Positions 10,609 to 23,400 are shown, counted from the first letter of the stretch. The stretch is 64,000 nucleotides of DNA from Echinarachnius parma (GCA_037951105.1 JBAMJV010002045.1:44533-108532), one strand, 5' to 3'. Notes: generated by a model from the letters alone, not told the origin. Numbers and translations are program-made.

Positions 10609-11640
10609 TCAACTAACCTACTATCTACCACAATTTCCACAATCTTCATCTGGTCTTCTAATCGAAATGTTATTCTTTCACTCTCTCCATCTTCGTGCAT
10701 TTCCTCCTCCCGTCTTTCCTTCCATCCATCCATCCAACGTTCCACTTACTGTCAAGTGTCTACCAATACTGTCCATCTATCCTTCAGTCTGATCATTCGC
10801 CCATTCTTTTCTCCATCCTCCTCCACCCCCCCCCCCCCTATTTATAAACTATACCATCTCTCCTTCTCGATCCCTTGGCTCCCTTAATATTTCCCCATCC
10901 CCTCAATCCCCATCTCTCTCCCTTCTTTATCTAGCTCTCCTATTTATCTCACCCGTTCATCCATCCATCCATTCAAATCCGAGCCTTGTTCGCCCCCGTT
11001 CCTTGATTGTAAAGCCACCACACTATAGCATATTATACATCATTTTGCCAAAAAAAAAAAAAATGTTCGTACGTTACTTGCCCAAACTCCACCAATTATT
11101 GCTTCTGGCATTGAATGTTCATTCTCTGATTGAACGTACGAAAGGCGCAATGTCGATTACGAAAATGTAATAATGCTCCTCATTATTACAACTCTTCCAT
11201 CATTTTGCATCTGCTACCGAGCCCGGTCGTGCTCAATCTTGCGGCCTCCTTAATTATTTTCTTTGACAGTGATGTATAATTTCACTCCGTTTGTGAGTAC
11301 GCTGAAAGCTCTTGCATCCGTCTCTCACTAATAGTTTGTTTTAAAGTATTCGATACCTTTTTCAATTTGACTCGTTTAATTGGGAATAAATTGAATTGTT
11401 GCTTGCTAAACGGTCTTGAGAACGTTATATCCGGTCGGGAATGGTTTTCAGCGTTAACTTGATGTTGATGAAGGCTGATTTAAAATGAAAACGTTTATTC
11501 ATGAACACCATCTTACATCCAATATACAATTATCACGATTATAGGCGCTATATTCTTCAAAGGCATGTATCGTGTTTATAGACCAATAATCAAACGCTAA
11601 TCGTTTACGCAACTAAATGCAATTAATTGCGATTAACTTA
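10609..11640. other. Pyrimidine-rich then unique DNA, no gene seen
   Basis: A CT-rich stretch with a C13 tract (10826-10838) grades into unique A+T-rich sequence. A small inverted pair lies at 11064-11073 and 11134-11144 (TTCGTACGTT / GAACGTACGAA). No gene is supported. Confidence 0.5.
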
Positions 11641-11884
11641 AATATTCACTTCCGTTATGGAGGTGGATGTAGTGAGGAGAGCGACGGATAGCCGAGTATA
11701 GACAGGGGGCGAGAAACTGAAGATAGGTAGGGTACTCTATGGTAGGGTAGAATTTACGTCGGGATAACAGTCGGGATTCATCGTGTCTATTCTCAACTTT
11801 TTTCCAACAGATGGCGATAAGCTGAAATTGGTTGATGCAACATTCATCTGAGTAAACAAAACAAACAGGGGGAAAACAGAAGAA

Positions 11885-12165
11885 GAAAACGATGATAAAA
11901 TGGAGGAAGAGTAAAAGTGAAATAGAACAAGAGAGACATGATGAGGGAAGGAGGAGAAACAGGAATACGTATACATGTGAGAGGATGATGCTTTGGGATA
12001 AGGAGGAGGCGGGTAGGGAGGAGGAGGACGAGGGGATGAGGAACATGCGAAGGAGAAGAAGGAGGAGGAGGGAAGGAAGAGGAGGAGGAGGAGGAGGAGG
12101 AGGAGGAGGAGGAAGAACATCAGGATGAGGGGGAGGAGGAGGAGGAAAATAGAAAATATTGAGAA
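11885..12165. repeat. Purine-rich (GGA)n tract
   Basis: Impure GGA/GAA repeats, purest at about 12060-12115. The 209- and 171-codon frames on the minus strand (11633-12262) run through this tract; they are Ser/Phe/Leu/Pro-rich and not accepted as genes. Confidence 0.9.
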
Positions 12166-12452
12166 GAAGGAAGATAACAACCAGAGAAAATAATAGAAAG
12201 AACAGGACATACTTGAAGAATAATGTATGTAGCATGTGAAGCTGACCTTCAATCATATCCACAGATTTGTAAGGAAGTAATCAATGGCAGCAACTCGATT
12301 ACTGTGAGCGCGCCATCTGCGGTTTACGATGTCCATGGGGGTAAGGCGTTGCCCATGTGGAAAATACGACCGATTGTGAGCATTATTCAGCAGGGTGATC
12401 TTGTGAGACGTTTTTTAGTGTTCTATGAAAATGTGCTTTAATTCTGTGTTTT

Positions 12453-12453
<1 letters not shown>

Positions 12454-12524
<71 letters not shown>

Positions 12525-12839
12525 GTTATCATCATCATCATCATCATATTCCTCATCCTCATCGTCCTCATCATCATCCTCAGTCAGCATTATCATCATC
12601 ATCATTTCATCCTCATCATCCTTATCATCCTCCTCATCCTCTTCCTCATCATCATCCTCAGTCATCATTATCACCATCATCATCACCATCACCATCGTCA
12701 TTGTCTTTGTCCTTGTCATCATCCTCCTCCTCATCATCATCACCATCATCATCATCATCACCATCACCATTACCACCATCACCATAGTCGTTGTTTTCGT
12801 CGTCGTCATCATCATCATCATCCTCATCACCACTTCACC

Positions 12840-12870
<31 letters not shown>

Positions 12871-13310
12871 ATTCCTCATCCTCATCATCACCACCATCAC
12901 CATCATCATCATCATCCTCATCCTCATCATCATATTCCTCATCCTCATCATCACCACCATCACCATCATCATCATCATCCTCATCCTCATCATCCTCAGT
13001 CATCATCATCCTCATCATATCCTTATCATCCTCCTCATCCTCTTCCTCATCATCATCCTCAGTCATCATCATCATCATCATCACCATCACCATCACCATC
13101 GTCGTTGTCTTCGTCGTCGTCATCATCATCATCATTATCATCATCATCATCATCACCATCGTCGTTGTCTTCATCGTCGTCATCGTCATCATCATCATCA
13201 TCACCATCATCACCATCATCATCATCACCATCGCCATCGCCATCGCCATCGCCATCGCCATCGCCATCGTCATCGTCATCATCCTCATCATCAGCAGCAG
13301 CAGTATATTA
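12454..13310. repeat. CAT-trinucleotide repeat block, ~0.85 kb
   Basis: It starts as perfect (CAT)n to about 12524, then interrupted CAT/CCT/CAC blocks. Internal duplicated segments include 12840-12940 versus 12920-12990, and GTCGTTGTCTTCGTCGTCGT at 13102 recurs at about 13163. There is also a short (CCATCG)n run at about 13227-13268 and a final AGC run. Poly-His, poly-Ser, poly-Met and poly-Asp frames on both strands, up to 277 codons, are consequences of the repeat. Confidence 0.97.
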
Positions 13311-13469
13311 CCTTCAACACCAATATCAATAATACCACCCCCTCTTTTCGTAATGTTGTTTTATTTCAAGATCCCCAATGCTATTCTTTTTTCATCAGAC
13401 CAAAGCAAAGAGGTCTAGCTCCAACCAAAATATTTGAGCTTGGCATATTTGCCCCCCTTCTTTCAACTA

Positions 13470-13577
13470 CAGTCATACCTTTCTGGCGACCACCCAAGGG
13501 AAATATGAGCTTATCAGAAAGAGTAAAAATTAGTGGTCTTTATAAACAGGTGGTCACTACTAGAGCAGATTTGACTG
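13470..13577. mobile_element. CAGTCAAACCTG-type TA MITE, copy 1
   Basis: A 108-bp element between TA dinucleotides, starting CAGTCATACC and ending GATTTGACTG, with internal GGTGGTCACT-like segments. It is the first of at least nine copies or fragments of this family in the window. Confidence 0.75.
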
Positions 13578-13936
13578 TATTTAGATATTCACTGAGCACT
13601 GCATTCTTTCGTTCATATCCCTAGTTTTCCTCCAATATCCAAACATCTTTCTGCCAATAAATGGCATCACCATTATATGTCCACCCATGCAATACAATGC
13701 TTTCATTATTCACTATAAATTGCCTCTTGAAATTGTCAAAATGTGTTAATTCAGCATTGGTCCTCTAAAAACATTTGGGCTGGGCATGGGGTCTACAGAG
13801 AATTCTTTTTATATATCAACATCAAATTATCTTGACATGTCAATATAATTTCAACTCTTGTGTTCATAATTTACAAGCTCTCCAACAGTTACATCATAAT
13901 CAGCATGGTCAACTGTTGCATTACAATAATTATGTA

Positions 13937-14045
13937 CAATCAAACCTGTGTACAAGTGACCCCCTAAGGAAAACTAGAAAAGTGATCACTTTTGATGGTC
14001 ATTATATTTTATAGGCAGGTTTGCTGGTATAGACAGGTTTGACTG
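13937..14045. mobile_element. CAGTCAAACCTG-type TA MITE, copy 2
   Basis: 109 bp between TA dinucleotides, from CAATCAAACCTGTG to ATAGACAGGTTTGACTG. Confidence 0.8.
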
Positions 14046-14146
14046 TATTTTTAACAATATTTATTTCCACACACGACACAAGAAGACAAAGAGAAAGTAA
14101 TACAACTAAGATACATTTTGCAGATGACACATCATATGAACAATTC

Positions 14147-14156
14147 TTTATTTATT
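14147..14156 (-). promoter_or_regulatory. Candidate tandem polyadenylation signals
   Basis: On the minus strand two overlapping AATAAA hexamers occur (AATAAATAAAG). They lie at the left edge of a 5-kb block lacking recognised transposon insertions. This could be the 3' end of a minus-strand transcript. AATAAA is frequent by chance in such A+T-rich DNA, so the call is weak. Confidence 0.25.
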
Positions 14157-14159
14157 TCA

Positions 14160-16840
14160 AATGCAATAATATACACCAAACTTGAAGAATAAGACGTGAT
14201 AGTGACACACCATCAAAGTATACTGTTATAATAATCTATTATATAATTATACTGTGCAATAAGATAAGATACTCTATTTAGAAATCTAAATAATAATTAT
14301 TCTAATACAATTTAATTCTATCAACAATGAATAGAGTTGGTTAAATTCTGCATAAACTCTTTATAGAGCAAAACAAGCGTTTTTATTTGCTTTCTGTACA
14401 CACACAAAAGTATAATCCTTTTTTTCACATTTCGTAATAGGCACAATGAAATCTGCTACTGAAAATTAGCATTACACACAAACAAATCAAACATACAACC
14501 ATGTACTGTATCTGTGCCAAATATTTATACATCTTTCTTTCAAAAAAGTGGTATGTATAAAAAAAGAATTCAAAAGCACCATATGCTAAAACAAAAAAGG
14601 AATGAACAAATATTTACAGAGGTATAATGTACCGCTGGATACATACAATCCCCAATGACAGACCCTTAAAAAGTGCAATTCAAGAGAAAATAACAAAATA
14701 ATGTGGAATACAATTAAAATAAACACAAAATGATACATAATTGTTTTTTAAAGGAATGACACAGTATATTATGATATCATCAACTTGAAAAATGAAATTA
14801 TTACAAAGAAAGTGTTTGCCTTAGACAGATCCTAGCCACACATTATCAACCACTATATGATATATCTACATAACATAATGTTGGACTACAAAGTATTTAC
14901 ATGTACTACATGCTAGCTACTTGTCTCTATTGATAATTAATAGTGTAATATTTGGCAGTATCATTTTTAAATGATTTACTTTATTTAACAAAGTGCTTCA
15001 ACTGACGACTGATCTTGATGAAGATTGAAGATAATACACATGCACATTACACCAGTTACACCATCATGTACATGTAAATTCCCTTATTTTGGACAATGAC
15101 GTAAAATGTAAGTAATTATGTACATCTGAAATTGAAATGACGACAAAGTTTGCTACATTGTAACTTACAAATCCAACTGTCAAAAACACATGCACTTACA
15201 AACATCCATGCAAGATGCAATCGTTACAATGTACAAGCCAAGCAAGTTTGATTCTGATAAAGATTGTGCTAAGATCGAAAGTTCAGACCTGGGTTTATTG
15301 ACTAAAATTTTTAATTTAAAATGCTGAAACTGGACTAGAGTGAAGACCTTTTAATTAGATTCTTGATTAATTAAAGCTGGCATTTAATGCTTTTGACAGA
15401 GTCCGATCCCCACACTCTCTATTAGGTCAAGTTTTTATTCAAACCACAGAAACTGCCCGGACACCTAAAGTGAAAACCTTAGTTATAAATAGATTATTAA
15501 GTTGCTAAAACAGTCCTTAGATGCTGAAGCAGTCCTTTAATGTTTTTCACAGCATCATATCCCAGATACATGTACTCTCTTTGGGTCATGTTCCAATTTT
15601 TGGAGCGAGAAATGATCAAACTTGATGAAGAAAAGGTCAGAGAATATGAACAAATTTTAGAACAATAATTATTAAAATGTCAATTATGCTGCTACTAAAA
15701 AAAATTGACCTATTATAAATGAAGTGGGAAAGGGTACATCATTGAATCCCTGACGTGAATCATAGCATGTTCTTAAACAAAATTAAATATGTACTAAAGA
15801 GTTAGGCAATATTTCACATTGTAAGTTACAATTTATAATCAGACTTTGAAAATTGTCCTTTTGTTCGCTTCTTAGAAACGTCATATCAATTGATATTTGA
15901 CAGATGTTTATTTCTAAATGCACTCTAAAATTGTGTTTTGTTCTCTATTAATAAGTAGCCACAAATGAGCAAATTTGGATACAAAAGTATCAAGGACAAT
16001 ATAAGAATGCCTAGTTGTGCACATTCAGTGTATTCAATTTGACCCAATTTATCATGCTGATTCAGTTCTCACTGGTTTACATTCCGCTATATTTCTCCCA
16101 TTCCGTGTTGACAAACCAAACAAACAGATGCTTTCAGCAAGCCTAACTCAAACACCCAATGTGTTTGCTCAATTAATCCTCCCTCTATCTGCTCAATTGA
16201 TTAACATTATATAAACAAACGGTATGCCACAGATTTAGAATACAAATTCCACCAATTTAACTGGCAAATCGGTACTAGAGGTTACAAATGTGAGCTTGCT
16301 GTATGACTTATTAGTCAAATACTATTCATTTTCAATTGAGCCCAGAGGCTGAAAGGGTAAAGATTTGTTCATTTTGTACAAAGTTATTATTTCAAATGTA
16401 CATGTAGGCAATAAGACCAGAAATATAATATAACATAAATTAAAATGGGCAAAGACAATAGAAAATCCAAGGGAAACCGTATTTTCTTTGCTCATTTTCA
16501 TTTAGACTAAGTATATTGCCTGGAACATGGGAGGAATATTCCCTAGGATTTTGAAATGCAACTTCGGGAAGACAACACATCTATGTCTCGGGACTTATCA
16601 TAATCTTCCCTCAATACCATTTCAAATCCCTTGGAAAGTAATACGTTGTGATGTTCCCTCCCCGCCAGTTTCTCTAGAAGTTTCTCTAGAATAGCGCAAT
16701 GATTGAAATACGTTTTTCTTCAAATTTGTAAACAATTCAGAAAATTAATTTCCATTCTAAATTCAAGGTGGTAAAGCTTAAGAAGCTGTTTGGAAAGATT
16801 GAACATACTCTCCATGTTTTAGCGTCATATAATTTTTACT
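14160..16840. other. Quiet A+T-rich block, no open frame
   Basis: Unique sequence without recognisable MITE, satellite or coding frame. Together with 17.3-19.2 kb it forms the longest stretch without an identified insertion. A long 3' UTR or conserved non-coding DNA would fit, but nothing in the sequence proves it. Confidence 0.4.
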
Positions 16841-16845
16841 AATAA

Positions 16846-17300
16846 GCGGGTGAATTTGAAAACAAGAGTGAATTGATCTCCACATTTGTCACAGTATCAT
16901 TAATAAATGGCTGCATTTGTGTAAAGAAATAACATGAATCAATCGCACATTTCGGCATCATCATAATGTGATTAATTAGCGGCTGAATTTTGAAAACAAT
17001 TAAGAGTGAATTGATCTCCAAAATTTGTCACAACTCACAATATCATTAATAAATGGCTGCATTTGTAAAGAAATAACGTGAATTGATCGCACATTTCAGC
17101 ATCATTATAATTTGATTAATAAGCGACTGAATTTGAAAACAATTAAGAGTAAATTGAACTCCGAATGTGTCACAATATCATTAATGAATGGCTGAATTTG
17201 TAAAGAAATAACGTGAACACATTTCTGCAATTCATCATCATTATAGTTTGATTAATAAGCGGCTGAATTTGATAACAAACAGAGTGAATCATGTACATTT
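16846..17300. repeat. ~140-bp tandem repeat, 3-4 units
   Basis: Units begin GCGGCTGAATTTGAAAACAA and contain CACAATATCATTAATAAATG and AAAGAAATAACGTGAATTGA. Successive starts lie at about 16846, 16979, 17122 and 17260; the last is partial. Divergence is low enough for easy alignment. Confidence 0.85.
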
Positions 17301-18340
17301 ACAAAGCTACAACATGTTACCATAATAAGTATTTCCATCAAGTACCATGACAACTCAGCTACACTGCAAATACAGCTGTTAAATTTTATGATTTTACATC
17401 TAACCTCCACTGTAAATATACTCGAGCATTGGACATATACAGTTCATGATGAATTTGTGGACAAAATCATTGTACTTTGTACATGGGTAAATGTGGAAGC
17501 ATTTAACAAAAATAACATGTTGAAGTAAACAAAATAAAAAATTTGTGGAAGTAAATTAAGAAAAAAACAATGACTCGCGTCATCACAACAGACTGATTTG
17601 TAAACCAGAAAAAAATACATGATAATAATATGACATGTCAACAGTGTATAACATGCATGTACAGATGGATGGATTTAGAATACGACTGTGTATCAAAGTA
17701 TGCAATGCTAGAAAATATATTTTTTTTCTTTGTATTTGTACTTATATTTTGTTGATTTCAATATTGGTGGTCAAAGCTAGGTTTGAGTAGCCCTAAAGTT
17801 CTGTTACTTTTTGTTGCCCTGTTGGGCAAGCAAGATTTTGATTCAGTTAAAAGTAGTGGTGGCCCGAAGCTCAATTTCAGTGTCCCCGAACTTGAGAGCA
17901 TGTATATGTAGTGTCTAATTTTAAGCTCTGATCTTTACATGTGTCTTTCAAGTTTCAGCAAATAACCGATGTGTAAATTAATTAATCATATTACTAATAC
18001 TAGAAAAGAAAATGAGGAATAGAAAGGAGTGTAGAACCCAAAATATTAATGGAATGTGAAACAAATGTGTGTGAAAAATCTCATTGCCAACAAACCGAAG
18101 GTGTACTATATGAAACAAATCTACTAATTTCACAATCAGATGAATCTAATCTAGAATTCTATATTTGTTGTTGTAGCTCTCATATTCATCCCCATTCCAT
18201 AACCCCACCCTATTCCACAGTAAGCAATGATCTACTGAAATTAAATTTTGAAATGAGTAGAGAACAAAGCAAAAGATGTATGTTAATCATCATGATGTAA
18301 CTTAACTCCCATCATTATATGGACACATTTTGGCACACCA
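17301..18340. other. No gene seen; fragment of the GGGCAAG family
   Basis: Unique sequence. A piece at about 17795-17900 (TTGCCCTGTTGGGCAAGCAAG) resembles the dispersed family better seen at 49.1-51.0 kb. The 83-codon plus frame at 18049-18300 has no recognisable motif. Confidence 0.4.
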
Positions 18341-18668
18341 AGTTTCTGTTGTTTACTCTGTGATTAACATACTAAATCCTTCCCAGGATAGCAAGGAACA
18401 TGAATGTATGATGAATTGCAAGGTCAATGCAAAATTGCATCATCATCAGTCATTGTAATTCACTGGGCTTACAACAAGTGTTTTATAATTTCCTATGACC
18501 AAAACTGAGCAGACAGAATTGAGTTTCTGCTGTGCACTCTGTGATTACGGTAACATACTAAATCCTTACCAGTAGCAAGTTACATGAATGTATGATGAAT
18601 GCAAGGTCATTGCAAATATTGCATCATCATCTGTCATCGTAATTAACAGGGCTTATACAGAAAGTGCT
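18340..18668. repeat. ~180-bp tandem duplication
   Basis: Two units share TTCTG(T/C)TGT(T/G)(T/C)ACTCTGTGATTA, ACATACTAAATCCTT, CATGAATGTATGATGAAT, and TGCATCATCATC followed by GTCAT(T/C)GTAAT, at about 18346 and 18526. Confidence 0.85.
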
Positions 18669-19396
18669 ATTTTTAAGTTCATGATCATGTTGTGAGCTAA
18701 TCAGACATAAGCATGCAGTCAGCAATCATGTAATGGAATGTATATTTCTGTTTCAAAGACGATATACTGAAGAAGAGCGAATGAAAATAGTGATTAAATT
18801 TGTGACTAATGCGTTATGGCCTCGGCTGATAAATATGCAGTGCAATGTGTGTGTGTATTCTGATATGTACAAGGACATATTTCACTGAGTAACAGACTAA
18901 TTAAAATGTAATGTTGTCAGGTGCAATTTGCGATGCCATTTTAAATGTAATCCAATCTGCTAATGAACATACTGACAATGTACAAATGCAAGAACCAATT
19001 AACATACAGTTGAAATACTCTTCCTTTAAAATCGTTAGTGTCATACAGCATTTTACTCCTCTCCATATTAGGGGGAAAAGATTTAATCTGCGTACATACA
19101 GCACATTGGTGTCAACCACGTGTAAAGAATAAATATGTGAAGCACATTATACCATATTAGTTGCAGTATATCTATTAGTCTTATGGTTTAGCATTAATCC
19201 CTAGATATAAATTAATAGTCTGCAAGCTTGGCATACAATATACAGCACACTGAATTGAATGTGTACGCAAATTTGCTGCTACTACAGTACTACTACTACT
19301 ACATGAAAGATTCCTTTGGTCATGGCAGTACATTAGGTCAAGTAGCAGCTAACAGTTACAGTGCATACGATCACGATCACGGAAGTGTGAAACGCA
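18669..19396. other. No gene seen
   Basis: Unique sequence with a short impure TAC run near 19280-19302. Short frames on both strands over 18901-19132 are mutual shadows without recognisable motifs. Confidence 0.4.
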
Positions 19397-19400
19397 TTAA

Positions 19401-20030
19401 AGGGACAGGTCCACTTTTACAAAACGTCTGAACAGCTTTCAGTTGACGGATGGGGATCAATGTAACACGCAAAAAAAAAATCAGAGCGAACAACCCTCTA
19501 ATTTGGATTCTACGAATGAAAAACGAATGCGTCCCTCCATTTAAACTATATATCGGTCAATAAAGGTCAATAGACTGATTTAGCATAATATTACAATATA
19601 GTACTAATTCTCGTAAAGGTATTGTGAAGCCGACATTTGTTAACGTTTGTCACGGAAAAAGATCTCAAAAAGAAAGAATATATAATTACATGTAGTCAGT
19701 TTAAGCGATGTTTGGGTATTTTGCTTGGTAAACGCTCACACATTAGTACTTATGCGCGAGTCACGTAGCTAGCGCGGGTCACGTAGGGGTCATGCATACC
19801 GATCTGGCAATCCGTGAAATCTATGTACAAACTTACTCACCGGCCGAAAATACGTATGTACCTAATTAACCGACGTTCCTCAGTTTATTCTGTTTTAGGT
19901 CTATAACTCCACGAAAAAGAGATTTCAAGCCCTAATTTGTTCAGGCATGCTATTAAATGACATTTCCTTTCATATAAGACAATAACCTCGCAACTTTTGA
20001 ATTTTGGCTTGCAAAAGTGGATCTCTCCCT
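19401..20030 (+). mobile_element. TTAA-flanked MITE, family B, copy 1
   Basis: The termini AGGGACAGGTCCACTTTT and AAAAGTGGATCTCTCCCT are imperfect inverted repeats inside a TTAA duplication (19397-19400 and 20031-20034). The 630-bp interior shares long blocks with 63093-63660, including TTTGGATTCTACGAATGAAA, GTATTGTGAAGCCGACATTT and CTCCACGAAAAAGAGATTTC. No open frame; presumed mobilised by a piggyBac-type transposase. Confidence 0.92.
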
Positions 20031-20034
20031 TTAA

Positions 20035-20635
20035 ATTAGCGGAATACGTTTTGCCTCAATTTACATAGCAGAGATAGAGGGCTTGCGTTATATCATTAAC
20101 GCACCATCATCGCTAATGATCTTTACTCTAGCTGTGCAGGCATGAGGAAATCAGATGCTAGGAAAGCCAGGACAACAAAATTACAAACGAGAGAAGAGAA
20201 CAGTTAAAAACACATGGGGGAATTGTAGCGCCATTCAACAGCCTATCATTATCCATTATTGAAACAAGTTGAGAACTCCAGTAAAATTCCATTTTTTGTA
20301 AATAATTATATTTGTGTTGTTGGTTCAATAATGGAACTGAAAATGTTTCAACTAAATGCCATGTTTTTTAAACTTGAAAAGAGATTGAAGAAAATTAGCA
20401 ACATTTCACCAATAAATGGTCTTACAGTCAGTTTTCTATGATGTCCCTTGTTCTTACATTGTTCATCCACTTCAAGACTACTGTATAACAGTGTAATGCA
20501 GTTCAACAGCCCACATCCTAACACGTCCCAGCCACACTCTGACATTCTCCATGTCTGAAGATGTTGATTATTGAGTTCATGGAGGAGCCAAGGCAATCTA
20601 CCTCTCTCTCTCAATCTTCCTTTTCTCCCCTCCAA
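20035..20635. other. No gene seen
   Basis: Unique A+T-rich sequence ahead of the pyrimidine-rich minisatellite. The short overlapping frames on both strands at 20259-20635 have no recognisable motif. Confidence 0.4.
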
Positions 20636-20639
20636 TCTC

Positions 20640-21830
20640 TCTGTGTCTCCCTCTCCATTTCGCTTTGCCTCTAACCAGGTATCTTTTCCTTCAACTTACC
20701 ACATCTTTCCTCTCTCATGCTACATATGTATCATGTCCCTCTCTCTAAGTCTAACTGCTAACACGACTCTATTCGTCTCCTTTACATCTTCACCCCTCTG
20801 TTGGCCACTATTAAAACCAGGCATAATTTCTTTCCAACTTTCCATATCCCTATTCTTTCCCTCTCTCTAACTGCTAACATGACGCTATTCATCTCCTTAA
20901 GATCATCATCCCTCTCTCTTTGCCACTAACCAGGCATCTTATCTTCCCAACTTTCCATATCCCCATTCTTTCCCTCTTGCTTTATTTATATTTTGTCCCT
21001 CTCTCTGACTGCTAACGAGTCTCTGTTCCTATTCTGTCCACCTCCATCCCTCTCTTTTGGCCACTAACCAGGCATCTTTTCTTTTCAACTTTCCTTCTTT
21101 CTTTATCTCTTGTCCCCCTCTCTCTAACTGCTAACAATGAATCTATTCGTCTCCTATACATCTTCATCCCTCTCTCTTGGCCACTAACCAGGCATCATTT
21201 CTTTCCAACTTTCCATATCCCCATACGTTCCTTCTTTCTTTATATATCTCTCGTCCCCTCTCTCTGACTGCTAACGAGACTCTTTCCCTATTCTGTACAC
21301 CTCCATCCCTCTCCTTTGGCCACTGACCAGACAACTTTTCTTTCCAACTTTCCACATCCCCCTCTCTCATTCTATATTATATCCTTTCCATCTCTCTAAC
21401 TGTGTACACGACTCTATTCGTCTCCTTTACATCTTTATCCCTCTCTCTTTGGCCACTAACCAGGCATCTTTTCTTCCCAACTTTCCATATCCCCATACGT
21501 TCCTTCTTTCTTTATATATCTCTCGTCCCCTCTCTCTGACTGCTAACGAGACTCTTTCCCTATTCTGTACACCTCCATCCCTCTCCTTTGGCCACTGACC
21601 AGGCATCTTTCTTCCCAACTTTCCATAACCCCATTCTTTCCCTCTTTCTATATATCTCTTGTCCCTCTCTCTGATTGCTAATAAACGAGACTCCATCCTT
21701 CTTATTTGGCCACTAACAAGGCATCTTTTTAAAAACTTTCCATACCCCCTCTCTCTCCTTCTCTTTCTACACTTCTCCATCATCCTCTTTCAGCCACTAA
21801 CCAGACAGGTTTTTCTTTTTCAAGTCAAGT
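20640..21830. repeat. Pyrimidine-rich ~130-bp minisatellite
   Basis: Nine or so units are marked by GGCCACTAACCAGGCATCTT at about 20802, 20921, 21058, 21178, 21319, 21452, 21590, 21707 and 21795. Each is followed by CAACTTTCCATATCCCC and CTCTCTCTGACTGCTAACGA. Spacing varies from about 90 to 140 bp. Arg/Glu-rich frames on the minus strand (to 118 codons) are repeat products. Confidence 0.92.
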
Positions 21831-21993
21831 TTCATTTTCTCCCTCTTTTCAAAGAGCCTCTTTTCGAAGACTTTACAATTTCCCCCTTTCAATATTCACC
21901 TCAGCAATTATTTTGCATTCTTTCTTTCTCACTCTATTGACAGAACGAACAAGGCAATCAAAATTTCTTGCAATCTCTCACACTAAGTCTGTC

Positions 21994-22205
21994 CCCTACA
22001 GAAATCTTAAGCTTGCGGCTAGCTTGCGCTAGCTAGTGACTAGCTAGTGACTAGCTAGCCGCAAGCTTAATAGGCGATCTCTGATGAAATTGTGAGCGTG
22101 CAACAAATTTCAAGCGTTCGGATACATTTTCGCAAGCTTAATTCGGGCAGAGATCGCTTATTAAGCTTGCTGCTAGCTAGTCAACACACTTAGATTTCTG
22201 TAGGG
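21994..22205. mobile_element. Fold-back element with CCCTACAGAAATCT ends
   Basis: The left end CCCTACAGAAATCTTAAG is mirrored by AGATTTCTGTAGGG. Inside are several inverted copies of AAGCTTGCGGCTAGC, GCTAGCTAGTGACTAG and GCGATCTCTG. The whole 212 bp can fold into a branched structure. Confidence 0.8.
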
Positions 22206-22835
22206 CCGTGTTTTGATCAGATTTGCTAGGCAAATACTTCATATATTTCTCATTATTATTTAAGTTTCACTTTCCCTCTCCTCCCTTGCTTAGCCTCTCA
22301 CCTCTTTCAAAATATCTCGCTCCCGCTTTCCCCCTTTGGCTTTGCTTATACATTTTTTTTGTTACAAAGCAGTCAATTGAAGCTCTGTTATTTTCTCTGT
22401 TAAATCTCGGCTTAACTTGTAAAAATAGTTTTGGAAAGGGTAATGTCTACAAACACATTCATGAATGGTTCTGTTATGACCACATACAGCCCCAGTGTTT
22501 TTAAAATAATTTATTCTCTCTTTAGACTGTTTAGATTTAAAATCTGTTAATGTTCCATTAAATTTGAGGAGTCTATTGCCATTTTCAAAACTCTCTAGGG
22601 GATGGGGGGAGGGGGGGGGGGGGGGGTCCAGCTCCCATCCAGTCTCATTTACCTACGTATATATTATACATGGGAACTTATTCATTATGGGTAATAAACA
22701 AATCTCTGCCTTTCTACATCTACAATGTCTTGCTTCTAAGATTTTTTTTAATTTTAAGTTTGACTATACGGTACTCATACAGGTAATGTAGTGTCTTAAC
22801 GTATGATCTGCATTTCAATCCACTCTGTCCGTTCT
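22206..22835. other. No gene seen; poly(G) 22611-22626
   Basis: CT-rich then A+T-rich unique sequence with a 16-base G run. Short plus frames here lack motifs. Confidence 0.45.
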
Positions 22836-22839
22836 ATTG

Positions 22840-23400
22840 ACATGACATTTCCAGCCGCATAATATTATACGGCGTGAGGAGGAGGAAGAAGAAATAATCA
22901 ATATGGCTTCAAATCTCTTTCATCCTTGTAAACTACAAAACCTGTGGGCATGCAACTGAGAGATATGAAATCAATAGAATTATGCGGCTTTAGTACTGAA
23001 TTGGTTAATGCAGATTTTACTCCAGCAATATGTCGAGTACAAGTCATGTTTAGACGATTGCACAAAATGTATTCCGCAATAAATGGAGTGAGCTAGGTTT
23101 CTATGGAATCAATAGAATTACGTGGCTTTAGTAACTAATGGGTTACCGCATCTCCTGGGTCAGTACTGATATGTGTACTACAGCTTTACTATAATGGGTT
23201 GCACAAAAAATGTATGTATTCTGCAAAATGGATTGAGCTAGACTTCTATTTAATTATGTAATTATGTAATTTAAGTGCTGAATAGGTTGATGCATCCTTT
23301 ATTCTAGTGTTATGTCGACAACAGATTTAGACTGATAGATTGCATGAATGTATTCCCAATAAATTGAGAGTGCTAAAATGAATCAACATACTAAAATATG
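22840..23400. repeat. ~135-155-bp tandem repeat, 3-4 diverged units
   Basis: Units share ATCAATAGAATTA(T/C)G(C/T)GGCTTTAGTA, GCACAAAAAATGTAT and TGGAGTGAGCTAG(G/A)(T/C)TTCTAT, at about 22970, 23103 and 23255. A further degenerate piece lies near 22850-22960. Confidence 0.75.

Noticed and set aside
10364-10792. 142-codon Ser-Ile-His-Pro frame and opposed Trp-Met-Asp-Gly frames
   Set aside because: Products of the (CCAT)n microsatellite.
11633-12262. 209- and 171-codon minus-strand frames
   Set aside because: They run through a GGA/TCC tract; Pro/Ser/Leu/Phe composition with no motif.
12791-13624. 277-codon plus-strand open frame (poly-Ser/Ile/His) and opposed Met/Asp-rich frames
   Set aside because: Entirely explained by the CAT repeat read in different registers; both strands are open for the same reason.
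21164-21783. Arg/Glu-rich minus-strand frames of 68 and 118 codons
   Set aside because: They repeat with the pyrimidine-rich minisatellite units and resemble no protein.
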